The translations under genes and the position numbers were made by a program. A stretch of DNA of 64,000 nt. Origin: Gp7-AA10 sp035636095 (lineage in GTDB: Bacteria; Acidobacteriota; Thermoanaerobaculia; Gp7-AA8). The stretch is from contig DASPZU010000028.1 in NCBI GenBank assembly GCA_035636095.1, positions 44,696-108,695 on the forward strand, written 5' to 3'. This document shows, one piece after another, positions 50,814 through 60,187 of the stretch; position 1 is the first letter of the stretch; each line of letters begins with the position of its first letter. The notes below the pieces were generated by a model that saw only the letters and a list, made by a program, of their open reading frames with translations, had not been told where the DNA came from and made no database searches.

Positions 50814-53477
50814 ATGCGTTGTCATTCCTGCCAGGCCGAGCTGTCGGCGGATGCGCGGTTCTGTCCCGCCTGCGGAGCTCCTGTCGCCGGCGCTGACGCC
50901 ACGGTCCAAAAACCGGTGAGCTCCCGTCCCAGCTCGCCGGTCAGCTCCGGCTCGCTGAAACACGGACGCTTCCTCCCCGGCACGATCCTCGGCGATCGAT
51001 TCCGAATCGTGGCTCTGCTGGGGCGGGGCGGAATGGGCGAAGTCTTTCGCGCCGATGACTTGAAACTCGGCCAGGCCGTGGCGCTGAAATTTCTGCCGTC
51101 CGCGATGTCCAGAGACCAGCAGCGGCTGGAGCGTCTCTACAACGAAGTCCGCGTCGCGCGTCAGATCGCGCATCCGAGCGTCTGCCGCGTCTACGACGTC
51201 GGCGAAGTCGACGGCGAGCACTTCATCTCCATGGAGTACATCGAAGGTGAGGACCTTTCCACGCTTCTGCGCAGAATCGGACGGCTCCCGGAAGCGAAGG
51301 CGATTCAAATCGCGCGGCAGGTCGCGGCTGGAATCGCAGCAGCGCACGAGAAAGGCGTGCTGCATCGCGATTTGAAGCCGGCGAACATCATGCTCGACGA
51401 GCGCGGGCTGGCGCGCATCACCGATTTCGGCCTGGCGGCGCTGCACAGCGATATCGGCAAGGACAACGTCTCGGAAGGCACGCCGGCGTACATGGCGCCG
51501 GAGCAGCTCGCCGGCAGCGACGTCTCGGTCCGGAGTGACATCTATTCGCTCGGCCTGGTGCTGTACGAAATCTTCACCGGCAAGCAGGCCTTCGACGCCA
51601 AGAGCACCGCCGCAGTCATCCGGCAGCGACAGGAGTCGTCCACTCCGTCGGCGCCGTCGGCGGTCGTCGCGGATGTGAATCCGGCAATCGAACGCGTCAT
51701 CCTGCACTGCCTCGAACCCGATCCGAACAGTCGGCCTTCCTCGGCACTGGCGGTGGCCGCAGCGCTCCCCGGCGGTGATCCGCTGGCGGCCGCGCTGGCA
51801 GCGGGTGAAACGCCGTCGCCGGAGCTGCTGGCAGCGGCCGGCGCCTCGATCGGACTGCGTCCGAGCTACGCGCTGGCTTGTTTGATCGCTGTCATTTTCG
51901 GCATTGTGGTGGTGGCGGCGGCGCGCGATTACGGCGGTTTCAGCGCCATCTACAAATTGCCGCGCACACCGGAACAGCTCATCGCGAAATCGCGCGACAT
52001 TGCCGCGCGACTCGGCTACAAAGAGCAGCCCTACGTCGCGTACGGATTCGAAGTCGACGACGACTTCTCCAAGTACATCCAGGAGCACGACAAGAGTCCC
52101 GATCGATGGCGCCGGCTGTCGAAAGGTCATCCGAGCGGCATCTACTTCTGGTATCGCGAGAGTCCGCGGCCTCTGGTACCGAGGATTCTGTTGAGCAATG
52201 GGCGGGTCTCTGAAAATGATCCGCCGCTGGCGACGACCGGAATGATCCTCATCGTTCTGCAGCACGATGGCCTGCTGGAAGGGTTTCAGTCAGTATCGCC
52301 GCAGATCGCTGAAGACATCGCACCGCGCCCAGTCGATTGGCGACCACTCTTCGAGCTCGCCGGCATCGATCCAGCCCGCATGCAGCCGGCGAAATCGCAA
52401 TGGACGCCGCTGGCGTGGGGCGATCAGCGCGCCGCGTGGACGGGCAGCTCACCCGAACAGCCGGATCTGTCGATGCGTTTGGAGGCGGCCGGTTTTCAGG
52501 GAAAGGCGATTTTTTTTCGCTCGATCTTTCCGTGGACCAAACCGTCGCGCGATGTCGAAAGCACACTGACCGTGCAGGAGCGCGTCGTAGCGACGGTGCT
52601 GTTCGCGATCGCAGCCGTCATGGTCCTGATCGCCGCCATCCTCGCCCGCCGGAACTTTCGCCTCGGCCGCGGCGACCGCCGCGGAGCCTTTCGCTTCGCG
52701 CTGATGTTGGCGTCGCTCCGTTTTCTCTCGTCGATGTTCGGAGCGAATCATGTTTTCTCGGCAGGTGAGTTTTTGATCATCATCCTGATCTGCAGCACCT
52801 CCCTGCTGACCGCGGCGATCGGTTGGCTGCTTTACATCGGCATCGAGCCGTATGTGCGGCGTCGATGGCCGCAAACGCTCCTTTCATGGAACCGTCTGCT
52901 GCTGGGCCAGCTTCGCGACCCATTGCTCGGCCGCGACGTGCTGGTCGGGATCACGGCAGCCACCGTACTGATCGCGATGTCACAGACCGCTCAGGTACTG
53001 GCGCGCGCGAAACCGGGGGTCAGCATTGCATTTCTGACCGGGATGCGGCAGGGGATCGGCGGCCTCTTCAGCGTGATCACTTTTTCGTTTGTGACGGCCG
53101 TCGGCATTTATGTGTTCATGTTCGTCCTGCGCGTGATCACGCGCCGCGATTGGATCGCAGCGGGAGTGTTCGTGATCCTCAACACGCTGCCGCTCATCTT
53201 TCTGGTTCAGGAGAAGGCCTGGCTCGTCGCCACCGTCTCCGTCGTCGCGAACACCATCGCGATGATTCTTCTGTTCCGGTTCGGAATCGTGGTGCTCCTG
53301 GCGTGGAACGTCGCCGCGCTCCTGTTGGCCTCTGCTCCGCTGACTTTGCATCTGTCGGCGTGGTACGGCGGCAGTGCGCTCTTCGCCGCGGCCGCCTTGA
53401 TTGCCGTGACGTTCTACGCCTTCCGCGTCACGCTGGCGGGACGTCCGTTGTTCAACGAAGCGCTGCTCGAGACCTAA
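50814..53477 (+). CDS. Ser/Thr protein kinase with N-terminal zinc ribbon and polytopic C terminus
   Basis: 887 residues. A zinc ribbon is at Cys3, Cys6, Cys17 and Cys20 (CHSC, CPAC). The kinase domain spans about 62-325: glycine loop LGRGGMGEV near 68, the VALKF lysine near 92, HRDLKPANIM near 184, DFGLA near 203 and GTPAYMAPEQL near 223. All catalytic residues are present. A membrane helix lies near 348-368; an extracytoplasmic domain of about 210 residues and then eight to nine helices (from about 590) follow. The polytopic tail suggests a membrane sensor or transporter-like input. Divergent from the flippase-like gene. Convergent overlap of 4 bases with the cupredoxin gene. Confidence 0.9.
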   Translation: MRCHSCQAELSADARFCPACGAPVAGADATVQKPVSSRPSSPVSSGSLKHGRFLPGTILGDRFRIVALLGRGGMGEVFRADDLKLGQAVALKFLPSAMSRDQQRLERLYNEVRVARQIAHPSVCRVYDVGEVDGEHFISMEYIEGEDLSTLLRRIGRLPEAKAIQIARQVAAGIAAAHEKGVLHRDLKPANIMLDERGLARITDFGLAALHSDIGKDNVSEGTPAYMAPEQLAGSDVSVRSDIYSLGLVLYEIFTGKQAFDAKSTAAVIRQRQESSTPSAPSAVVADVNPAIERVILHCLEPDPNSRPSSALAVAAALPGGDPLAAALAAGETPSPELLAAAGASIGLRPSYALACLIAVIFGIVVVAAARDYGGFSAIYKLPRTPEQLIAKSRDIAARLGYKEQPYVAYGFEVDDDFSKYIQEHDKSPDRWRRLSKGHPSGIYFWYRESPRPLVPRILLSNGRVSENDPPLATTGMILIVLQHDGLLEGFQSVSPQIAEDIAPRPVDWRPLFELAGIDPARMQPAKSQWTPLAWGDQRAAWTGSSPEQPDLSMRLEAAGFQGKAIFFRSIFPWTKPSRDVESTLTVQERVVATVLFAIAAVMVLIAAILARRNFRLGRGDRRGAFRFALMLASLRFLSSMFGANHVFSAGEFLIIILICSTSLLTAAIGWLLYIGIEPYVRRRWPQTLLSWNRLLLGQLRDPLLGRDVLVGITAATVLIAMSQTAQVLARAKPGVSIAFLTGMRQGIGGLFSVITFSFVTAVGIYVFMFVLRVITRRDWIAAGVFVILNTLPLIFLVQEKAWLVATVSVVANTIAMILLFRFGIVVLLAWNVAALLLASAPLTLHLSAWYGGSALFAAAALIAVTFYAFRVTLAGRPLFNEALLET

Positions 53478-53905
53478 TGACGCATTGCCGCGAAGCCGGT
53501 GATCGCGAGAGCGGCGATCAGCAACAGCAGCAGCGTTGTCGAGAGCGTGGGAGTCGGCGTTGCCGCGGCCGTCACGTGCACGACGCCATTCATCGCCGTT
53601 CCGCCCGGAACGCTGTGAAGCGAGCAGTAGTACGGCCAGTCGCCCACGGTCGCGAAGGTGTGCGAAAAAGTACCGGTCGAGAGAAGTCCCGAGTTCCAAA
53701 CCTCGGGTCCGGTGCTGGCATCGCTGGTCGAAGAGTGCAGCGCTCCCTGCCACACCCAGCGGACGGTATCGCCCTGCGCAATCGTCACACTGTTCGGTGT
53801 GAAGCCAAGGCCGGGGCCGACGTTGACGTCGAAGGTTGCGCAAACGGCCGCAGCGGCCGCCATGAAAAGCATGGCGAATGCGCACACAAAATGCTTCATC
53901 GGCAC
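53474..53905 (-). CDS. plastocyanin-like cupredoxin with C-terminal membrane anchor
   Basis: 143 residues (141 if the ATG at 53899 is used). Signal peptide (FAMLFMAAAAAVCA), then a cupredoxin fold with the type 1 copper ligands His (ALHSS) and Cys-His-Met (YYCSLHSVPGGTAM). A Thr/Pro linker (TPTPTLST) precedes a C-terminal helix (LLLLLIAALAITGFAAM) and a short basic tail. The linker-helix-Arg pattern resembles C-terminal sorting signals of the IPTL/PEP-CTERM kind. Probably a periplasmic electron carrier or copper-binding protein. Confidence 0.85.
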   Translation of the reverse strand: MPMKHFVCAFAMLFMAAAAAVCATFDVNVGPGLGFTPNSVTIAQGDTVRWVWQGALHSSTSDASTGPEVWNSGLLSTGTFSHTFATVGDWPYYCSLHSVPGGTAMNGVVHVTAAATPTPTLSTTLLLLLIAALAITGFAAMRH

Positions 53906-53931
53906 AGTTTAGCTACAATCCCGCTCCCTTC

Positions 53932-55842
53932 ATGCCACAGAAGTTTTATATCACCACGGCCATCCATTACGTCAACGATGTTCCCCACATCGGCCACATG
54001 TACGAAAACATTGTCGCCGACGTGATCGCGAGACATCGCCGGCGGATGGGAGACGAGGTCTGGTTTCTAACGGGCACGGACGAGCATGGACAACGCATCG
54101 AGCGCGCGGCCGCCAGGCAGGGCATTCTTCCGATCGAGCTGGCGAACCGGGTGGTGGCGGACCATCATCGGCTCTGGAAAAAACTCAATATCAGCTATGA
54201 CGATTTCATCCGGACCACCGAGGCACGACATCGGGTCGGCGTTCACGAAATCATCCGCCGCATGCTCGAGCGCAATCCCGACGACATCTACCTCGGCGAA
54301 TTCCAGGGCTGGTACTGCCCCAACGACGAGACATACTTCACCGACAAAGAAGTCACCGATGCGCGATGTCCGAACGGGCATCCGCTCGAGCGCGCGCGCG
54401 AGCAGAACTATTTCTTTCGCCTCTCTCGCTACGGAAAGTTGCTGCTCGATTTTTACAAAGGCAGCCCCGGATTCGTGCAGCCGCAGACGCGACTCAACGA
54501 AGTGATCGCGTTTGTGGAGTCGGGTCTGAAGGACCTCTCCGTTTCACGCACCTCGATTCGCTGGGGCGTTCCGTGGCCGGGAAATCCGGATCACGTCATT
54601 TACGTGTGGCTCGACGCGCTCACGAACTACATCTCGGCGCTCGGCTTCGGGAGCGCCGACGATGCAAAGTTCCGCCGCTATTGGCCGGCCGATCTGCATC
54701 TCATCGGCAAGGACATCATTCGCTTCCATGCCGTGTACTGGCCGGCATTTCTGATGTCGGCAGGGATCGATCTGCCAAAACGCGTTTTCGCGCACGGCTG
54801 GTGGCTCCGCGACAATCAGAAGATTTCGAAGTCGGTCGGCAACATCGTCAGGCCCGAAAACATCGTCGACGATTTCGGAGCCGATCCGTTCCGCTATTTC
54901 GTCCTGCGCGAGATGGTGTTCGGTCAGGATCAGAACTATTCCGACGAAGCCTTCGTGGCCCGCTACAACGCCGATCTCGCCAATGACCTCGGCAACACCA
55001 TGTCGCGTGCGCTCAAGATGTCGGAGACGTATTTTGGCGGGAAGACCCCACCCACGCCGTGCGACGACAATGATCTGCTCCGCGCCTCGCGGGAGCTGGT
55101 TCCGGAATACCTTCGCGGGATGGAGGCATATGCATTTCAACGCGCCCTGGAAAATACATGGCGATTATTAGTTGCAATAAATGGTTACATTGTTGCAAAG
55201 GAACCGTGGAAGCAATTCAAAGACCGGGGAGCGGATGCAACGCTGTCGCGCGTCATCTGGAACACGCTGGAGTCGCTCCGCATCGTGTGGGTGATGCTCG
55301 CGCCGTTCATGCCGACGCTGTCGCGCGACGCGCTGACGCGTCTGGGCAGCGATGCCGATGCCATCGGACGCGATGCGCTGCAGTGGGGCCGCTTGCCGAA
55401 CAACGTGCCCATTCGCGTCGGCGAATCCCTCTTCCCGCGCATCGACTCCGCGGCTTACCTTGGAGGAAGCATGTCGAATCCACCGATTGAAACGACTCAG
55501 GCGGCGCCAGCGGACCTCGCCAAAATTTCCATTGAGCAATTTATGGAAATCGATCTGCGCGTCGCCGACATTCGGGCCGCCGAGAAAGTCGAGAAATCGA
55601 AGAAGTTGATCAAGCTGACCGTGTTCGACGGCGAACGCGAGCGTATTTTGGTCGCCGGAATCGCGACACGCTACGCGCCCGAAGAGCTGGTTGGGCGAAA
55701 AGTGGTGATCGTCGCGAACCTTCAGTCCGCGAAACTGATGGGGATTGAGTCCAACGGCATGGTGCTGGCCGCATCCATCGGCGGCGAGCCCTCGCTGCTG
55801 AGTGTCGATGCCGGCGTCCCCGCCGGCACAAAGGTGAAGTGA
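53932..55842 (+). CDS. metG: methionyl-tRNA synthetase
   Basis: Class I enzyme charging tRNA-Met. 636 residues from the ATG at 53932 (PQKFYITTAIHYVNDV). The HIGH motif is PHIGHMY, the KMSKS motif is KISKSVGN near residue 300, and a zinc knuckle with CPNDE and CPNGH is near 130-150. The catalytic Rossmann core and anticodon-binding helices (about 345-500) are followed by the C-terminal tRNA-binding (EMAP/Trbp111-type) domain at about 530-636 (IDLRVADIRAAEKVEKS). Divergent from the cupredoxin gene by 26 bases. Confidence 0.95.
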   Translation: MPQKFYITTAIHYVNDVPHIGHMYENIVADVIARHRRRMGDEVWFLTGTDEHGQRIERAAARQGILPIELANRVVADHHRLWKKLNISYDDFIRTTEARHRVGVHEIIRRMLERNPDDIYLGEFQGWYCPNDETYFTDKEVTDARCPNGHPLERAREQNYFFRLSRYGKLLLDFYKGSPGFVQPQTRLNEVIAFVESGLKDLSVSRTSIRWGVPWPGNPDHVIYVWLDALTNYISALGFGSADDAKFRRYWPADLHLIGKDIIRFHAVYWPAFLMSAGIDLPKRVFAHGWWLRDNQKISKSVGNIVRPENIVDDFGADPFRYFVLREMVFGQDQNYSDEAFVARYNADLANDLGNTMSRALKMSETYFGGKTPPTPCDDNDLLRASRELVPEYLRGMEAYAFQRALENTWRLLVAINGYIVAKEPWKQFKDRGADATLSRVIWNTLESLRIVWVMLAPFMPTLSRDALTRLGSDADAIGRDALQWGRLPNNVPIRVGESLFPRIDSAAYLGGSMSNPPIETTQAAPADLAKISIEQFMEIDLRVADIRAAEKVEKSKKLIKLTVFDGERERILVAGIATRYAPEELVGRKVVIVANLQSAKLMGIESNGMVLAASIGGEPSLLSVDAGVPAGTKVK

Positions 55843-55904
55843 AAAACCTGTAAATATCGACATACAGAAGTAAACGAACCGATTCTCAGATCCGTCAGTG
55901 GTGC

Positions 55905-57230
55905 ATGACCCGCTGGCTGGCCGGCCTCTGCCTACTTGCCACAACAGCAGGCACGCTTCCGGCCGCGACGCAGACACCGGATGCCCCCAACATTCTTCTC
56001 ATCGTCATCGATACGCTTCGATACAGCGCGACTTCATTTCCTGATCCGGCCCGCAACAACACACCATTCCTGGCATCATTAGCCTCCCGCGGGGTGGTGT
56101 TCACCAACGCTTACTCGACGCACGACTTCACACCGACGTCGCACTTTTCGATCTTCACGGGCTTCCGCGACGGGCTGGGCACCGACGATGACCGCTACGA
56201 AAACGCAGTGCCCTATCAGCTTGGACGCGTCGGTTACTCGACGTTCGCGACAGCCGCGAATGATCTGATCGGAAAAAAGCAGATGCCGGCTTTCGCGGGA
56301 TTCTCCGATTTCAAGGAAGCCGCTGACGTGACTTCAATAACGGTCCTGGACGCGCTGACGGACCTCACCGAGATCGACGAGCGTCTGGCCATGTTCCATT
56401 GCCGTCCTACGCCCCACGCCCGTGCGATGGTCTATTTCTCCGCGAATCGCCTGCTGCCGGTCTTTCTGCAGCAGATCCGAAACGCGCGTCCGCCCTATTT
56501 CGGGTTCGTCAATCTCGTCGATCCGCACGAACCCTATATTCCTGATCCGACAATTTACCCGCCCGAATCGGACCTCCCCGCCGGCTTCGACGGCGACGTC
56601 CTCCAGCGGCGCCTCGGTCCGGAACTGAGAGATCCCGATTCGATTGCGGATCCGGAGCGGCGGGCGTACGTGAAGAACAAAATCGGGGAGGCGGGTGCGA
56701 AATCGCTGACGGCCATCGATCTGAGTCCGCAAGAGCGCGTCATCTACCACAGCCGCTATCGCGCGACGGTTCGAGAGACTGACATGGCGCTGCAGCAGTT
56801 CTTCGCCATCCTCGACAAGGAGAAGCGTCTCGAGAACACGATCGTGATCATCACATCGGACCACGGCGAATCGTTCGGCGAGGCCGACATGATGACCCAC
56901 ATGTTCGGCGACCGCGGCGATTACGAGTCGACGCACCATGTCCCGATGCTGATCGTGCTGCCGCGCAGTTTACGAACGACCGTGCGAACCATCGATCGGA
57001 AAGTGTCGATCGCGAATCTGGCGCCGACGATCTACGACCTGGCGGGAGTGGATTGGTCAGCTTTCCAGACGCGGTATCCCGACTATCCGCGTTCGCTGAT
57101 GCCGCTGTTCGCCGCCAATCGAGCGCACTACCTCGCCAGGGTCATGCTGCCGAAGCGGGAAAAACAGGATCACACGTTCGCGGCGCGCGAGCGGGAAAAA
57201 GCACTTCAATCGCTGGGCTATCTCCACTAA
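55905..57230 (+). CDS. sulfatase-fold hydrolase, exported
   Basis: 441 residues. Signal peptide 1-21 (GLCLLATTAGTLPA). The metal site is VIDTLRYSAT, and the second is TSDHGESFGEADMM. The nucleophile position is Thr76 in FTPTSHFSIFTG, the T-x-x-S-H form shared with the two lipoprotein paralogues at 9-13 kb, not the Cys/Ser of sulfatases. No TPR tail. ATG start at 55905, 62 bases after metG. An intrinsic terminator follows at 57344. Substrate unknown. Confidence 0.84.
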   Translation: MTRWLAGLCLLATTAGTLPAATQTPDAPNILLIVIDTLRYSATSFPDPARNNTPFLASLASRGVVFTNAYSTHDFTPTSHFSIFTGFRDGLGTDDDRYENAVPYQLGRVGYSTFATAANDLIGKKQMPAFAGFSDFKEAADVTSITVLDALTDLTEIDERLAMFHCRPTPHARAMVYFSANRLLPVFLQQIRNARPPYFGFVNLVDPHEPYIPDPTIYPPESDLPAGFDGDVLQRRLGPELRDPDSIADPERRAYVKNKIGEAGAKSLTAIDLSPQERVIYHSRYRATVRETDMALQQFFAILDKEKRLENTIVIITSDHGESFGEADMMTHMFGDRGDYESTHHVPMLIVLPRSLRTTVRTIDRKVSIANLAPTIYDLAGVDWSAFQTRYPDYPRSLMPLFAANRAHYLARVMLPKREKQDHTFAAREREKALQSLGYLH

Positions 57231-57343
57231 AGACGCTTCTTCCAAAATAGACCTTGCCGCGGAATCGATCCGGAATTAAATTGTGGCGTGTCGCTGATCT
57301 GACGCAATCGCAGCGGCCTAGCGGGCGCACTCTAGCGCGCCGA

Positions 57344-57379
57344 GCCCGTTCCTCCGGCCAAGGAACGGGCATTTTTTTT
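57344..57379 (+). terminator. intrinsic terminator of the sulfatase-fold gene
   Basis: Plus-strand stem gcccgttcct / aggaacgggc with a 7-base loop, followed by an a and eight T. It lies about 114 bases after the stop. The intervening 57231-57343 shows no recognised feature. Confidence 0.93.
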
Positions 57380-57383
57380 CGAA

Positions 57384-58768
57384 TCAATCCATCCGCCACA
57401 TCCGCACAAACTTCCCGTTCTCAAAGACCAGGTCTTCGGCAAAATCGGCCAGATCCCGATCCGGAATCCCCCACTTTCGGGAGTCGAACTTGCGGTCTTC
57501 GCCGGCGCTCACCAGCCGGTAACTCCTGGCATCCTTCGACAATTCGTATCGAATGGGTGTTCCCCACGCGTCGATCAGCAATCGCTCGAGTGTGTCGATG
57601 GATTTGACCTGGGGATAGACATTATGTTCGGCGTTGTAAGCTTCGATCGTCGCGGCAATGGTCCGAATGAGTCCGACCGTTCGCAAGGCGCGCAGGTTGT
57701 ACGCTTTGTCGATCACCCACCCCTTTCCTTCCCTGGCCAGGAAGTACTTGAAGCTCGAGGATCCGTCATCTCCGCGAACATCGAATTGCGCAAGCAATCG
57801 CCCATCAGGCTGCTCCGCTTTGGAAACCAGCGTGATCTCCTCGACCTGACCTGGATTGTTCAATCTTGACCGAAGGCTCTCCACGTTTCTGAGGCTGAAG
57901 CCGATCAGCATTTCTTCAGCGATGGCCGCGCAGAGTTTCAAATCGTGTCGCTCCTCGGCGTCACGGAACCTGTGCGCTTCATCGCGCCGCAGATGCATCA
58001 GGAACAGCGGCATCGCGTCGAGGGTCATCCCGGCCGCGCGTCGAACGATCTTCGCATCCGCTGCACGCGTGATGGCGTCGATTTCCGTCTCATCCGCGAA
58101 ACGCTGCTGCAGCATCCACTGCCGCTCTTCTTTTCGAATCGGATTGCGGCCGGGACGAGCTCATCGAACATGCCCACGTAAGTGAACAGCACCGCTTCGT
58201 TTCCCCGATAACACTCGGCCACAGGGAACACAGGAGCCTGGTCGGGCAGCGGAGGGGTCGGGCTGGCGCTCGCCTCCCGAACATATCTCTCCAGCAGCGG
58301 CCACCGTTCTACCTTCTTTCTCCCTTCGAGCTCACTCGCCAGCGACGCCATCTTGCTCTGTGTTGCTTCCTGTTTCTGCTTCCGTTCTTTTGCCGCTTCG
58401 AGCTCCTGCGGGGACGCGGACGATTTCACGACGAGTTTTCCGTCGGATTGCCGGATGAAATTCAGGGTCGCAAATTGCGCAGGCAAATCGGACTGCGGAT
58501 CCATCGTGAAAGTGACCCAGATGACGCCGTCTTTGCCCTCGATATCCTTGATCGGCTTATCCCAGAACCGGAGCTTCCCGAGCATCGAGTATTCGGCTTG
58601 AGTCGGTGTGAGGGTGTCACCGTACTGAAAGTGGCTCAGCACCCTGGCACGATCGCCGGAGTCATAAGCGGCCTTCAGCTCGCCGCATAGCTTCTGGACT
58701 TCGGCGCGAAGCTGAAGGTCGGGCGATTCAACCGCAATTGCGAAAAGGAGAGTCAACGCGTGCAACAT
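57384..58768 (-). pseudogene. exported protein of unknown function, split by a frameshift
   Basis: Two overlapping frames fit one protein. The first (58768 to about 58130) starts with a signal peptide (LHALTLLFAIAVES) and runs to VPAAIRFEK. The second continues EERQWMLQQRFADETEIDA to a stop at 57384. A -1 shift at the run cttttc (58128-58135) joins them to a 461-residue product; one more A in that run would also repair the gene. No known domain is recognised. The C-terminal part has a type-II-secretion-pseudopilin-like stretch (IAATIEAYNAEHNVYP, DAWGTPIRYELSKD). It could be a real mutation, a sequencing error or programmed shifting. Confidence 0.65.
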
Positions 58769-58783
58769 AGATCCGGGCTGTAT

Positions 58784-59320
58784 TCAATGTGTGCCGCATT
58801 GAGCCCGAAGTCCAGTCAGCACTTCCCGACTCGCATATTCGAAAATCAAATCGAGGGTCGGGTCGGCGACGATCTCCTCATACCGCAGGATTTGAGGACC
58901 GTCGGGTCCGCCGCTGTCGTAGTAGGTTTCCTTCCCCTCGCGATCGACGCCGCGCGCGACCATGAAGACTTCCGTGCCGCCGATGTGACCGTAGTTCACT
59001 TCGGTGCCGTCGTGGATGAATTCCGCGAAGCTGTCATACGAAACGTCGCCCGTCTTCCACATCCCGGTGGCGTAGACCATGGCGCCACCGACACCCGCCT
59101 GGTACCAGTTCAAGCGGCACAGCCGGATGTCGCGCACGCCGCGCCGCTCGAGGAAGTGCACTGCCCATCGCAGCGCCTGTTTCGCAGAGATCGGCCTAGG
59201 TCCGGAGTACCTTTCGCCATAGACTGCTTCCGAGAGCTCGAATCCCGGTGCCAGCTCGGCTCCCACCGATGCGCAACCCGCCACAACAAACGAGGCGATC
59301 AGCGGGAGGAGAGGCTTCAC
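58784..59320 (-). CDS. lipoprotein of unknown function
   Basis: 178 residues from the GTG at 59320, with a lipobox (FVVAGCAS) at residue 14. The body has FLERRGVRDIRLCRLNWYQA and GGAMVYATGMWKTGDVSYD segments. No domain recognised. The GTG overlaps the stop of the half-length aldehyde dehydrogenase gene (GTGA), so translation is probably coupled. The ORF extends upstream in frame, but that is antisense to the dehydrogenase. Confidence 0.72.
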   Translation of the reverse strand: MKPLLPLIASFVVAGCASVGAELAPGFELSEAVYGERYSGPRPISAKQALRWAVHFLERRGVRDIRLCRLNWYQAGVGGAMVYATGMWKTGDVSYDSFAEFIHDGTEVNYGHIGGTEVFMVARGVDREGKETYYDSGGPDGPQILRYEEIVADPTLDLIFEYASREVLTGLRAQCGTH

Positions 59321-60186
59321 ATCCCCATCGGATGCCACACGGTCTTCATCTCCTGAAACTCGTAGATGGCGTATGGCGATTGCGAGAGGCGTGCGTCGCT
59401 CCAGCCGATTCCATCGGCGTCGAAACGCACAACGCGCTTCACGTTTTCGGTGGCGGCTTTCTGCAGGCTCGCCAGGCTCTCGGAGGGGACGCCGGTGACG
59501 TCGATGGCGTTGACATCCATGTGCGACGCCAGCCACGGGACGAGCTCACTCTTGAGGCCGGAAACAATGTTGACAACGCCGCCCGGCACGTCCGAGGTTT
59601 CGAACACTTCGCCCATCGTGACGGCGGCCAGCGGACGCGACTCCGACGGAATCGCGACGACTGTGTTTCCGCCCACCAGTGCCGGCGCGATTCTGCTGAC
59701 CAATCCGAGCAGCGATGGCTCTTCCGGAGCGACAACACCGACCACACCGGTCGGCTCCGGAACCGTGAAGTTGTAGTAAGGACCGGCAACCGGATTGACG
59801 GAGCCGGCGACCTGCGCGTACTTGTCGCTCCACCCGGCGTAGTAGACCCATCGGTCGATGACGGCGCTGATCTCCTTTCGCGCTTCGGCGACCGTCATGC
59901 CCTGACGCCGCAATTCATCCGCCAGCTCCCCCGCGCGCGACTCGCAAACCTCGGCAATCCGATAGAGGATCTGCCCGCGGTTATAGGCGGTCTTGCCACT
60001 CCAACCCGCAAATGCCTTGCGCGCCGCCTGGATCGCATTGCGAAGATCTTTTCGCGAGCCGCGGCAAGCGTTGGCGAGCAAATCGCCTCCTTTGGTCCTC
60101 ACGGGGTAGAAACGGCCGGATTCCGAGCGGGGAAATTCGCCGGAGATGTAGAGCTTGTACGTCTTGCGAACGTTGAGGCGCGGCAT
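59317..60186 (-). CDS. half-length aldehyde dehydrogenase-like protein without catalytic domain
   Basis: 289 residues, against about 490 for the family. The N-terminal NAD-binding part is present (RNAIQAARKAFAGWSGK, then FTVPEPTGVVGVVAPEEPS) to about residue 235. The catalytic domain with the nucleophile Cys and the acid Glu is absent. The C terminus has the family-terminal pattern EFQEMKTVWHPMGM, so the deletion is internal and not a simple truncation. It is directly downstream (1-base gap) of a complete aldehyde dehydrogenase. Such pairs occur in other bacteria, so it may be a subunit or regulator and not a broken copy. Confidence 0.8.
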   Translation of the reverse strand: MPRLNVRKTYKLYISGEFPRSESGRFYPVRTKGGDLLANACRGSRKDLRNAIQAARKAFAGWSGKTAYNRGQILYRIAEVCESRAGELADELRRQGMTVAEARKEISAVIDRWVYYAGWSDKYAQVAGSVNPVAGPYYNFTVPEPTGVVGVVAPEEPSLLGLVSRIAPALVGGNTVVAIPSESRPLAAVTMGEVFETSDVPGGVVNIVSGLKSELVPWLASHMDVNAIDVTGVPSESLASLQKAATENVKRVVRFDADGIGWSDARLSQSPYAIYEFQEMKTVWHPMGM

Positions 60187-60187
60187 A

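Noticed and set aside
58025..58768. Treating the two overlapping frames at 57.4-58.8 kb as two genes
   Set aside because: The second frame has no signal peptide or clear start, and the protein continues naturally across the overlap if one shift is allowed.
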